A DNA stretch of 64,000 nt from Streptomyces sp. NBC_00670. Its GTDB lineage: Bacteria; Actinomycetota; Actinomycetes; Streptomycetales; Streptomycetaceae. The DNA lies in NCBI RefSeq assembly GCF_036226765.1, contig NZ_CP109017.1, forward strand, positions 3,175,501-3,239,500. The letters run 5' to 3'. The notes beneath the pieces are model-generated. The model saw only the letters and a program-made list of their open reading frames with translations. It searched no databases and had not been told where the DNA came from. Positions 16,167 through 22,927 of this stretch are shown piece by piece. Position numbers and translations under genes: made by a program. Positions within the stretch are counted from its first letter, which is position 1, and each line of letters starts with the position of its first letter.

Positions 16167-17348
16167 ATGACGCATCCCATCCACGACGTCTCCGCTAGTT
16201 ACGCCAACGCCAGCCGGCCCCACGTCTCAGAATGGTTCGGGCATCGAGTATTCCCCATCGTTTCAGGGTCATCCGAGGCATTGTCCGATCAGGTCAGCCA
16301 TAGGTGCCCATTCCTGACGAAGGCACTCGGCTCCTCACAGCGTTGTGTAAAAAGCGACGAAGATAGGGAAGACCGCAGGAATTCCGCCGGAGTCTGCACA
16401 ATCAGCTCAGTCAGTAACGGCCCTCGCCAGGACTGGCTGGTGTGCCCATTCAGGGCTCTTGATGATAACCTGCTAGAAGAGATGGTTAGGCGCCTTTTTT
16501 CCGTCGATGACAACCATACGGTCGTCATCCAGGCCGCACCGGTCCTGGAAAACCCCGAAGTCAGGGATCAGACACTCGCCGGCCTGAGCGACCCAAATGT
16601 TAGAACCTTCGTCTATTTCCAAGGGAAGTTGGGTGGCGAGATCGGCCTGCCGAAAACTTCCGGCTCGCCTGCCGTATCATTCGACGTGACTGTCGCCGAA
16701 ATCATCCAGTCGGACGAGCAGTCGCTTATAGGGACAGGGATCCCTGGCGAAAATATCGCACTCGGCAAGTATGGCGTGATCGAGCTACAAACGACCGACA
16801 CCCACGGAAGTTATAAAGCGACCGTCAACGGACTCACGAACGCGCTGAGTCTACACCCGAACGAATTTCACGCGCAGCTTGCAAATAACCCTCAATGGGC
16901 TGGAAACAAGGTCGAAGGACCTAATGTTTCCAACGTCTTCAAAAGGACATTCTATCAAGTCGCTTTTAAGTTTCAAGCGACCAAGCGGTCATCCTCTGTG
17001 GGCTGCATCCTTGTTCTACCGAAACCGGTGTGGGATTCCTGGCAACCCTTCCTTGGCGCCCCAACGGTGAACCTGATGCAGGACGGGACGTACCGTCTAT
17101 TGGATGATGAGACGATCGATCCCAGCGACTGGATTTATGTGTTTGATGTAGGAGCGCATCCGTCCGCTGGCGGCCCCGCTCCGTTGGCTGTAGACATGGT
17201 CCTCGGCACCAATGCTGCCACGCTGAGCAAGGCGGCGCTAGAAATCGCTCCGCGCAAAGCAGTGGAAGGACAAGGAGCCAACGATGCAGTCAAGGCTGCC
17301 CTCCTGAAGCGCCTACGCGCCAATCTTCCTGGGCTTGACCGTCTCTAG
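16167..17348 (+). CDS. NotI-family type II restriction endonuclease
   Basis: A 393-residue protein resembling NotI (383 aa) along its length, as recalled from memory: WFGHRVFPIV, CPFLTKA, GVCTIS, DWLVCPFRALD, YFQGKLGGE, YGVIELQTTD-HGSYKA and KVEGPNVSNVFKRTFYQVA. Cys47, Cys60, Cys77 and Cys93 match the four cysteines that hold iron in NotI. Asp173, Glu206 and Gln208 fit its PD-(D/E)xK-type site. About 11 extra residues separate Asp and Glu compared with NotI. ATG 16167 gives the NotI-like N-terminal length; an in-frame TTG at 16095 overlapping the methyltransferase is an alternative. Target GCGGCCGC is an inference. Confidence 0.88.
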   Translation: MTHPIHDVSASYANASRPHVSEWFGHRVFPIVSGSSEALSDQVSHRCPFLTKALGSSQRCVKSDEDREDRRNSAGVCTISSVSNGPRQDWLVCPFRALDDNLLEEMVRRLFSVDDNHTVVIQAAPVLENPEVRDQTLAGLSDPNVRTFVYFQGKLGGEIGLPKTSGSPAVSFDVTVAEIIQSDEQSLIGTGIPGENIALGKYGVIELQTTDTHGSYKATVNGLTNALSLHPNEFHAQLANNPQWAGNKVEGPNVSNVFKRTFYQVAFKFQATKRSSSVGCILVLPKPVWDSWQPFLGAPTVNLMQDGTYRLLDDETIDPSDWIYVFDVGAHPSAGGPAPLAVDMVLGTNAATLSKAALEIAPRKAVEGQGANDAVKAALLKRLRANLPGLDRL

Positions 17349-17455
17349 AAGGCCGTGACTCGTGACGCCGCGGAACACAGTGAGTGTCTACTGAGGTTGA
17401 ACTCGTGGTGTCGTAGGGGCTGACGGCTCGTCGTCTCTGCGGTATCACCGAAGGC

Positions 17456-17950
17456 ATGCGGTATCCACAAGGGGGCGGCCTGACCGCCGAACGGCAGCAG
17501 TTCCGCGAGGAGTTACGGCTGAAGGCGGCTGAGAGGTTCGCCCAGGGTGAGGCGAGCTCGGTGATCGCCAAGGACCTGCGCGTCAGCGTCCGCTCGGTGC
17601 AGCGGTGGCGGCAGGTGTGGGACGAGGGCGGTCCGCGGGCTCTGCGGTCGCAGGGGCCGGCGTCGCTGCCGCGACTGACTCAAAAGCAGTTCGCCCAGCT
17701 GGAGACAGAGCTGGCCAAGGGCCCGGCCGCTCACGGCTGGGAGGACCAGCGGTGGACCCTGAGCCGCGTGAAGACGGTGATCGGCCGGCGCTTCCACCTG
17801 GCCTACACGGTCCAGGGCGTGCGCAAGCTGCTGGTCCGTAACGGATGGTCCTGCCAGGTCCCGGCCCGACGCGCCATGGAACGGGACGACGATGCGGTGG
17901 CCGGGTGGGTCAAGGAGGTGTGGCCCTGCGCGGAAGGCTCGCGGCGGTGA
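17456..17950 (+). CDS. IS630-family transposase, N-terminal ORF (HTH)
   Basis: A 164-residue DNA-binding half of the transposase. AERFAQGEASSVIAKDLRVS and VRSVQRWRQVWDEGG form the first helix-turn-helix, and a second winged region (LSRVKTVIGRRFHLAYTVQG) follows. It ends at 17950 overlapping the catalytic ORF (GTGA). Production of the full transposase probably needs a -1 frameshift or coupled re-initiation at this junction, as in other two-ORF IS630 elements. Start candidates lie near 17456. Confidence 0.85.
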   Translation: MRYPQGGGLTAERQQFREELRLKAAERFAQGEASSVIAKDLRVSVRSVQRWRQVWDEGGPRALRSQGPASLPRLTQKQFAQLETELAKGPAAHGWEDQRWTLSRVKTVIGRRFHLAYTVQGVRKLLVRNGWSCQVPARRAMERDDDAVAGWVKEVWPCAEGSRR

Positions 17951-18522
17951 GTGGAGCCTGGCTGATCTTCGAGGACGAGGCCGGATTCTCCATGACGCCG
18001 CCGCAGGCGAAGACCTGGTCCCAGCGCGGCCGAACCCCGGTGGTGCGGGTACGCGGCCGTTCACGCAGACGGATATCGATCGCCGCGCTGACCTGCTACA
18101 AACCAGGCCACCGGTCCCGGCTGATCTACCGGCCGCGCCGGGACGACGGCCCGCGCGACGGACGCAAGAGCTTCTCCTGGCGCGACTACCGGGACCTGCT
18201 GATCGCCGCCCACCAGCAGCTCGGCGGCCCGATCGTCCTCGTCTGGGACAACCTGAACGTCCACAAAGCCGCCGACCTGCGGGAATGGGCGGCAGCCCGG
18301 GACTGGCTGACCATTTACTACCTACCGCCCTACGCACCCGGCCTCAACCCCGTCGAAGGGATCTGGTCACTGCTGCGGCGCGGCTGGCTCTCCAACGTCG
18401 CGTTCAGCACTCCCGAACACCTCGTCCAGCGCATCCGACGCGGCCTACGGCACATCCAGTACCGCAGCGACCTCATAGACGGCTGCCTCGCCGAGACCGG
18501 CCTGGCCATCCGACCCGCCTGA
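17947..18522 (+). CDS. IS630-family transposase, C-terminal DDE ORF
   Basis: A 191-residue catalytic half. The DDE triad is visible as the Asp in IFEDEAGF, the Asp in VWDNLNVHK and the Glu in LNPVEGIW, with the IS630 spacing. The frame is -1 relative to the first ORF and remains open upstream to 17845, which is consistent with frameshifting; independent start is GTG 17947. All catalytic residues are intact, so the insertion may still be active. Confidence 0.88.
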   Translation: MSGAWLIFEDEAGFSMTPPQAKTWSQRGRTPVVRVRGRSRRRISIAALTCYKPGHRSRLIYRPRRDDGPRDGRKSFSWRDYRDLLIAAHQQLGGPIVLVWDNLNVHKAADLREWAAARDWLTIYYLPPYAPGLNPVEGIWSLLRRGWLSNVAFSTPEHLVQRIRRGLRHIQYRSDLIDGCLAETGLAIRPA

Positions 18523-18554
18523 GCAATCCAGCGACATCAGCAGTTCAACCTCAG

Positions 18555-18989
18555 TAACTAAATCACAACGCCGACGAACAACGGCTGACGCCCGCGGACG
18601 TCAGCGGGCCATCTGCACAGCTCAGAGCCGCATCGGGCCAAGACGGCGCCCCCACCCAAGTCGTTTCGGGGCGAAGGAGCCACGGTCTCGTCGCCGCGCC
18701 TCCGCCGTCGCGGCTTGTTCTGGGGGACGTCACAGGGCAGCGTGGCTGAGACAGGTGGGGGTGCAGCGATGCATACGCGCGCCCGGTCGGTCGACGCATT
18801 CGCCGTCGTGGCTGACTGTCGTCGGCTGAGGTACAGACGGGCGCACCGAGATTCCTTGCTGGGGTTGACGGGCGGCGTCTCGGTCGGGCCGGCGTAACAC
18901 TGCGGGGAGGAGAACCCAGGTTGGTCCTTGGGCTCCCCTCCCCGCTTGGGTGAGCTGTCCTCGGCCGGCGCCGATTCGCGTCGGTTTCC
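18555..18989. other. gene-free stretch with hairpin at 18904-18943
   Basis: No convincing gene lies between the IS and the next operon. A GC-rich hairpin (arms 18904-18918 and 18929-18943, 10-nt loop, two imperfect pairs) lies just beyond the stop of the minus-strand operon and may act as its terminator, although no T-run follows it. Confidence 0.5.
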
Positions 18990-19292
18990 TCAGATCTCCT
19001 GCGGCTCGCTCACCGCCAGGAGATGACCGCGGCTGGTTGCGACGCGAACGACGTCCCGCAGAGCCGCGTGCAGTGCGGTCGCCAGGCGCCGCATCTCGTC
19101 CGGGTCTGCGCCCGGGTCGTCGAGGGTTTCCGAGGCTTGTTCCAGCAGCTCGGACGCGGTGCCGAGTTGCACCGCCTCGATGTTGTCCGCTAGGCGGGAC
19201 ATATAGCCGTCCCGGTCATCGCTGCTCAGGTAGCAGGGCTTGCCGTCCGGACCCGACCACGGGAGAAGCCGGAGTTCGTTCAGTGCCTTCAT
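18990..19292 (-). CDS. hypothetical protein, last gene of GntR operon
   Basis: A 100-residue acidic, mainly helical protein starting MKALNELRLLPWSGPDGKPC, with SSDDRDGYMSRLADNIEAVQ and a long amphipathic C-terminal helix. It overlaps the GntR gene upstream by 4 bp (ATGA) and is thus translationally coupled to it. I do not recognise the family. It has no membrane segments and no obvious DNA-binding motif, so it could be a regulator partner. Confidence 0.6.
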   Translation of the reverse strand: MKALNELRLLPWSGPDGKPCYLSSDDRDGYMSRLADNIEAVQLGTASELLEQASETLDDPGADPDEMRRLATALHAALRDVVRVATSRGHLLAVSEPQEI

Positions 19293-20032
19293 CCTTGGGT
19301 CTGCCTCTCGTCGATCACGTGATGGGTGGTGAAGACGGCGTCGACGCGATCTCCCGGGAAGGCCAGGAAGGCGGCTTCGACGACGCGGTCGGTGGAGTCG
19401 GTGGCGATGCGGGTGAGGGAGAGGACTGCCGACGCGGGGCCGATCCGGAGAGCCGACGCTTCATCCGGTGTCGGGGGACGAGCGCACACCGACTCTCGGA
19501 CGGCAGCCGGCGTCAGGCTCAGTACGGCGAACCTTGTGGCCGCCGCTCGGTACGCCGAGTCGTCGTCGAGCAGTCCGGCCGGGACCAGGTCGCACGGCAT
19601 GTAGGTACGGGCCAGGCCGTGCGGCGTCTCCCCTTCGAGGTTGAGGCAGGAGAGCTCCGCGAGGGAACTACCCACGGGCACCTTCAGGAGGGTCGCGAGG
19701 TGGCCGTGCGCCTGAACCGTGGTGCTGCGAACGGTGACGCGTAAGGCCGGCTCGGCGGCGGTCCAGGGGTCCAGGATGCCCCAGCCGCCGACGTACATGA
19801 TCTTGCGTAAGGGACGGCGAACGAAGTTGCCCTTGCCGTGGATCTTCTCGACAAGGCCTTCGCCCTGCAGCGCCGCAAGGGCATGCCGCAGCGTCACCGT
19901 GCTGACCGCGTATCTCTCGGCCAGGACGGTTTCGGACGGCAGCCGTTCGCCGGGTTGAAGGTGACCGGTAGCGATCTGTTGCCGGAGGTCGTCTGCGATG
20001 TCGCGGTGGCGAGGAGGCATGGGTGCGGTCAC
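19289..20032 (-). CDS. GntR/HutC-family regulator (second in the AICE)
   Basis: A 247-residue GntR regulator. The winged helix spans residues about 8-75 (IADDLRQQIATGHLQPGERLP, LAERYAVSTVTLRHALAALQ, GKGNFV). A UTRA ligand domain follows, with FAVLSLTPAAVRESVCARPP and SLTRIATDSTDRVVEAAF. It is embedded in a minus-strand operon by 4-bp overlaps on both sides. It is unlike KorSA in sequence detail, so it probably serves the right-hand module. The ligand is unknown. Confidence 0.85.
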   Translation of the reverse strand: MTAPMPPRHRDIADDLRQQIATGHLQPGERLPSETVLAERYAVSTVTLRHALAALQGEGLVEKIHGKGNFVRRPLRKIMYVGGWGILDPWTAAEPALRVTVRSTTVQAHGHLATLLKVPVGSSLAELSCLNLEGETPHGLARTYMPCDLVPAGLLDDDSAYRAAATRFAVLSLTPAAVRESVCARPPTPDEASALRIGPASAVLSLTRIATDSTDRVVEAAFLAFPGDRVDAVFTTHHVIDERQTQG

Positions 20033-20256
20033 CGCCCTCTCATCGTCCGCACGGCGACGAGTCGGGTGCGCGAGTGCATGGTCAGCAACTCGCCCGACTC
20101 GAAGATCAGTTGTTTCGCTCCCTGGGGGAGCTGGAAGAGGTCTCTCACTCGGCAGGCACAGCTGCCGAGTTGGATGACGTCACCGCGCTGCACGGTGGTC
20201 GCAGTGACCTCGACGTTGGCGACCAGCGGGGGACGGCCGAAGGCTCGGTTGATCAC
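20029..20256 (-). CDS. hypothetical protein, 75 aa
   Basis: Seventy-five residues, predicted beta-rich, starting MINRAFGRPPLVANVEVTAT, with an SCACRVRDL segment and FESGELLTMHSRTRLVAVRT. It overlaps both neighbours by 4 bp. Comparable short beta proteins occur beside GntR genes in Streptomyces, but no function is known to me. Two closely spaced cysteines might bind metal. Confidence 0.55.
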   Translation of the reverse strand: MINRAFGRPPLVANVEVTATTVQRGDVIQLGSCACRVRDLFQLPQGAKQLIFESGELLTMHSRTRLVAVRTMRGR

Positions 20257-20456
20257 CGCGTCTCCCCCTCAGGCGTGGAGCAACCGGGCGCCGAGTGGCA
20301 CGAGCAGTCGCACGCTTCGTAGATCACCGGGAGGTCGTCCGGCGCCGGGTCCGGGGAGGACTCCGCACAGACGGAGTGCGTCCCGATCCGGCAGGCGGTC
20401 GAGCGGTAGGGGACGGACGAGGTGTCCGCGAGGTGCCGCTGTCGACGAGGTGGCAT
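20253..20456 (-). CDS. hypothetical Cys/His-containing protein, 67 aa
   Basis: Sixty-seven residues starting MPPRRQRHLADTSS. The C-terminal half contains CRIG, HSVC, CDCSCHS and GCS, a cluster of cysteines and histidines that could coordinate zinc. The start ATG overlaps the preceding stop (TGATG). A longer reading of the same frame exists but lacks coupling. Function unknown. Confidence 0.5.
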   Translation of the reverse strand: MPPRRQRHLADTSSVPYRSTACRIGTHSVCAESSPDPAPDDLPVIYEACDCSCHSAPGCSTPEGETR

Positions 20457-20770
20457 CAGCGGACTCCCACGAGGGCCGACCAGGCGACGGCCGGCAGATG
20501 AGGGGCAACGATCACCGCTCGGGTCCGCACTCGCCTTTCCCAAGCGAGCACGTACGGGCGGACGAGCGCGGTGTCCTCCCCCGTGAGCGCTGGTCGATGA
20601 GCCGCCGCGCCAACGGAGGCTCGGCGCAGGACGAGGGCCGACGCATCAGCGGATGCCGGAGAGGAAGGTGTCGCCGAAGGATCGACAGGCGTCACGGGGC
20701 GGCGGTGCCTGCCTCTGGAAGAGTTCCGCACCCTGGTGAGGGAGAGGGCACGGTGGATACGGTTGAACAC
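20456..20770 (-). CDS. hypothetical protein, 104 aa
   Basis: A 104-residue basic protein. The first 35 residues are Arg/His-rich (SSRGRHRRPVTPV), and the conserved-looking end is LTGEDTALVRPYVLAWERRVR followed by a hydrophobic stretch (VAPHLPAVAWSALVGV). I recall similar LxGEDxxLVRPY proteins as small orphan genes in many Streptomyces genomes, without assigned function. It is 12 bp downstream of the first gene of the operon and overlaps the next by TGATG. Confidence 0.55.
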   Translation of the reverse strand: MFNRIHRALSLTRVRNSSRGRHRRPVTPVDPSATPSSPASADASALVLRRASVGAAAHRPALTGEDTALVRPYVLAWERRVRTRAVIVAPHLPAVAWSALVGVR

Positions 20771-20782
20771 GCTGTTCAGCTC

Positions 20783-21088
20783 CTATCGCTGAGGGCCCGG
20801 TCCCCCGACATCGCCCGTCGTGGGGACCGTTTCGCGTACGACCGCCCAGAGGGTGCGGCCATTCAGGCTGGTGGCGAGAAGTCCGAACCGATCGGCTTCG
20901 GCCACCACTTGCAGGACCTCCCGCCATAAGTCGGCGGGAAGCGGTTCCGTCACTTCCGCTTCGACCGACGTGTGCCGGGGGTGTTCCTCCACTCGCGTGA
21001 GCAGCCCGAGGGCTGACAGTCGGGCGGCGAGGGCCGCCGCGCTAACTCCCGAAGCGGGCACAGGGCAGCCTCCGTCACCGACGATCAC
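20783..21088 (-). CDS. hypothetical protein, first gene of the minus-strand operon
   Basis: A 101-residue soluble protein starting with GTG 21088. SALGLLTRVEEHPRHTSVEAEV followed by LPADLWREVLQVVAEADRFGL resembles small alpha/beta domains but gives no family match I can name. It is the promoter-proximal gene of the six-gene operon 18990-21088, and its start is 11 bp from the doubled GntR operator. Confidence 0.55.
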   Translation of the reverse strand: MIVGDGGCPVPASGVSAAALAARLSALGLLTRVEEHPRHTSVEAEVTEPLPADLWREVLQVVAEADRFGLLATSLNGRTLWAVVRETVPTTGDVGGPGPQR

Positions 21089-21099
21089 TTTGAGTGAAG

Positions 21100-21130
21100 C
21101 TAGTTAACTAGATTAGAGCTAGTGGACTAG
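21100..21130. promoter_or_regulatory. doubled palindromic operator between divergent genes
   Basis: CTAGTTAACTAG (21100-21111) and CTAGTGGACTAG (21119-21130) are two dyads with identical CTAGT/ACTAG arms and centres 19 bp apart. The whole intergenic region is only 51 bp, so binding would control both the operon to the left and the GntR gene to the right. TTGAGT and TAGATT hexamers lie in and around the dyads. Confidence 0.75.
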
Positions 21131-21139
21131 ATTTTCCAT

Positions 21140-21895
21140 ATGTCTCAGCAGCCGCCCTATCTCCGCGTCGCCGACGAGCTCCGGCGGCGCATCGCGGAGC
21201 ACGAGTGGGAGCCGGGAGACCGCCTGCCCTCCCGCGCCCAGATCGGCGAGGAGTACGGCGTGGGCGAGAACGTGGTCCGCCGGGCTCAGGAGCTGCTGAT
21301 CTCCCAGGGTGTGTTGGAGGGCCGTCCCGGATCGGGCACGTACGTCGCCGAGCCCCGGCAACGGATGCGGATGGTTCGTTCGTCGGCGCGGGAAAGGCCC
21401 GACGGATCGCCGTTCCGGGCGGACATGAAGGCAGTCGGCAGGCAGGCCGACTGGGAGAGCCGGACGGACGCCAAGGTGCCGGCTCCGGCGGACATCGCCG
21501 CGCGGCTCGGAATCGACGAAGGCGAGCTGTGTGTCCGGACCTCGTACGAGTTCCTGGCGGACGGCAGGCCGGTACAGCTGTCGACGAGTTGGGAGCCGTA
21601 CGACCTCACGGCCGGCACTCTCGTCGTGCTGCCGGAGGGCGGCCCCCACGCGGGCGCGGGAGTCGTGAACCGCATGGCGGCGATCGGAGTCACCGTCAGC
21701 CACGCCGTGGAGCAGCTGGAGCCGCGGCAGGCCACGGCCGAGGAGGCGTCGCTACTCGGCATCCAGAAAGCCGCGCTCGTGACGCACATCCGGCGGACGT
21801 ACTACAGCGACCAGGGGCGACCCGTGGAGACGGCGGACATCGTGGTGCCCGCCGCTCACTGCGAGATCGTCTACGAGATTCCGATCAACCGGTGA
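21140..21895 (+). CDS. GntR/HutC-family regulator (third in the AICE)
   Basis: A 251-residue regulator. The winged helix covers residues about 8-75 (VADELRRRIAEHEWEPGDRLP, IGEEYGVGENVVRRAQELLI, GSGTYVAEP). A UTRA domain follows with AARLGIDEGELCVRTSYEFL and HAVEQLEPRQATAEEASLLG. It reads divergently from the six-gene operon across the doubled CTAGT operator and is the likely ligand-responsive repressor of both, by analogy with the family. Confidence 0.87.
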   Translation: MSQQPPYLRVADELRRRIAEHEWEPGDRLPSRAQIGEEYGVGENVVRRAQELLISQGVLEGRPGSGTYVAEPRQRMRMVRSSARERPDGSPFRADMKAVGRQADWESRTDAKVPAPADIAARLGIDEGELCVRTSYEFLADGRPVQLSTSWEPYDLTAGTLVVLPEGGPHAGAGVVNRMAAIGVTVSHAVEQLEPRQATAEEASLLGIQKAALVTHIRRTYYSDQGRPVETADIVVPAAHCEIVYEIPINR

Positions 21896-21922
21896 TCGCG
21901 CCACGCATAAGGGGAGAGGCAG

Positions 21923-22183
21923 ATGAGTCGCCGCAGAGGGACCCGTAAGGTCGCCGCAGTCGTGCTCGCGACTGTGCGTGAGTGGAGGGACGAGGAGGGT
22001 TGGGGCGTCCTCGACTCACCCGAGACTCCCGGAGGATGCTTCGGACACTATGCCGACATTCAGGCGCCCGGCTTTCGCACGCTGTCACCAGGGCAACAGG
22101 TCGATCTCGTCTGGGAAGCACCCGGCTTCAAGCAGGACGGGTACGACTACCGCGCGGTGAACATCGTCCCCAGGCCCGTCTGA
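21923..22183 (+). CDS. cold-shock-domain-like small protein
   Basis: An 86-residue protein. After a basic N-terminus, ATVREWRDEEGWGVLDSPETPG resembles the first strands and RNP-1 (K/R-G-W/F-G) of a cold-shock domain. CFGHYADI and LSPGQQVDLVWE correspond to the RNP-2 side and strand 4. It could bind single-stranded nucleic acid. GGGGAGAGG precedes the ATG. It is the last AICE gene, and its stop codon lies within the arm-site repeat next to attR. Confidence 0.6.
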   Translation: MSRRRGTRKVAAVVLATVREWRDEEGWGVLDSPETPGGCFGHYADIQAPGFRTLSPGQQVDLVWEAPGFKQDGYDYRAVNIVPRPV

Positions 22184-22203
22184 CATCCACACCTGACATC
22201 AAC
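22181..22203. promoter_or_regulatory. direct repeat pair at right end, probable integrase arm sites
   Basis: TGACATCCAC (22181) and TGACATCAAC (22194), in the same orientation and 13-bp spacing as the pair inside attL. It lies 95 bp from the attR core. Confidence 0.65.
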
Positions 22204-22297
22204 GCCCCCGAACGCCGACACACCGAAGCGGCTGCGGCTGGACCGCCGACGAGCCGTTCAGCTCCGTTCCAGCACGCCGCACCGCACGGTGATCGAA

Positions 22298-22337
22298 CTC
22301 CTAAAGCGGGTGTCGCAGGTTCGAATCCTGCCGGGGG
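22298..22337. repeat. attR core (40 bp, partial tRNA-Arg copy)
   Basis: The core is identical to 6459-6498. The next base is an additional G, so the run after the T-arm is six G rather than five, and the following sequence is CACACGG with no encoded CCA. This is the displaced chromosomal end of the original tRNA-Arg. Confidence 0.95.
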
Positions 22338-22340
22338 GCA

Positions 22341-22394
22341 CACGGCACAGGGCCGGTTCGCGGGGTTTGTCCCTCGAACCGGCCCTGCCGCGTG
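22341..22394 (+). terminator. hairpin right of attR, probable original tRNA-Arg terminator
   Basis: A long stem with a 12-bp perfect inner part, AGGGCCGGTTCG with CGAACCGGCCCT, extended outward with minor mismatches. It lies directly after the displaced tRNA end. Confidence 0.65.
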
Positions 22395-22441
22395 ATCGCA
22401 TCCGTGCCACGGTGTGTTCTCCTCGCACCAGTGCCCCGCCG

Positions 22442-22693
22442 TCAGCCTTCGTGGGGCGCCCTCGGGCGGGTGGCCGGCACGACGGTGAGGAGGTCGTCCA
22501 GCCCTTCGAAGTCGTCGGGGTTGGTGGTGAAGAGGGGAAGGTTCTCAGCCACAGCGATGGTGGCGATCATCAGGTCGGCCACCCGGCGGCGTGGCTTGCG
22601 GCCGGCGCTGATCACTGCGGCGCAGATACGGCCGTAGCTGCGGGCCGCTTCGGCATCGAAGGGGGATGGCTGGGCCCCGAGCCGGTCCGGCAT
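22442..22693 (-). pseudogene. truncated PIN-domain (VapC-like) toxin remnant
   Basis: The 83 codons match the C-terminal part of VapC ribonucleases: PSPFDAEAARSYGRI, GRKPRRRVADLMIATIA and LPLFTTNPDDFEGLDDLL contain the second and third acidic clusters. The N-terminal Asp-containing strand of an active PIN domain is missing, and the upstream sequence in frame is unrelated or decayed. No antitoxin gene adjoins. It is therefore a broken toxin at the right border of the AICE. Confidence 0.75.
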
Positions 22694-22927
22694 GAGGGCG
22701 ACGGTGCCCGGCCGGGAGGCGGAGGAGAGGGCGGTGCCGTCGGTGTCGTGTCTGGCCGGGCTGCTGAAGGGGCCTGGGCGGGACTGCTCGTCCGCATGCC
22801 TCGATGGCTGCCGGAAGCGATACTGGTAGCAGCCGCGGGACGACGCCTGCCGTGCGCCGGGAGTGAGGGGTATCCCGTGGCCGGTCACCGCGGTGGCACA
22901 CTCGCCGCCGCCGGAAGGGGCGTCGCC

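Larger units (their letters stand above)
17391..18554 (+). mobile_element. IS630-family insertion sequence, complete
   Basis: The 1164-bp element has perfect 13-bp terminal inverted repeats, CTGAGGTTGAACT at 17391-17403 and its complement at 18542-18554. It is flanked by TA on both sides (17389-17390 and 18555-18556), the target duplication typical of IS630/Tc1-mariner. It carries a two-ORF transposase. It lies 42 bp past the endonuclease stop and has not damaged it. Confidence 0.93.
6459..22337. mobile_element. AICE (pSAM2/SLP1-type integrative and conjugative element) in tRNA-Arg
   Basis: About 15.9 kb is bounded by identical 40-bp att cores and carries the defining AICE set: tyrosine integrase, excisionase, RepSA-type initiator, spd-like spread proteins, an FtsK/TraB-type translocase, a KorSA-like GntR repressor and a Pif-like NUDIX protein. 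Such elements excise, replicate as plasmids and move as double-stranded DNA between mycelia using the single TraB-type pump. Every core gene here is intact, so the element may be functional. Cargo comprises a restriction-modification pair, an IS630-family insertion and a second regulatory region. Confidence 0.93.

Noticed and set aside
18563..18799. 78-codon minus-strand ORF after the IS
   Set aside because: No ribosome site, no motif and poor codon bias; it is likely noncoding.
22289..22927. Long upstream extension of the amidotransferase frame running through attR
   Set aside because: The conserved N-terminal Cys must follow the start Met, so translation begins at 22928.
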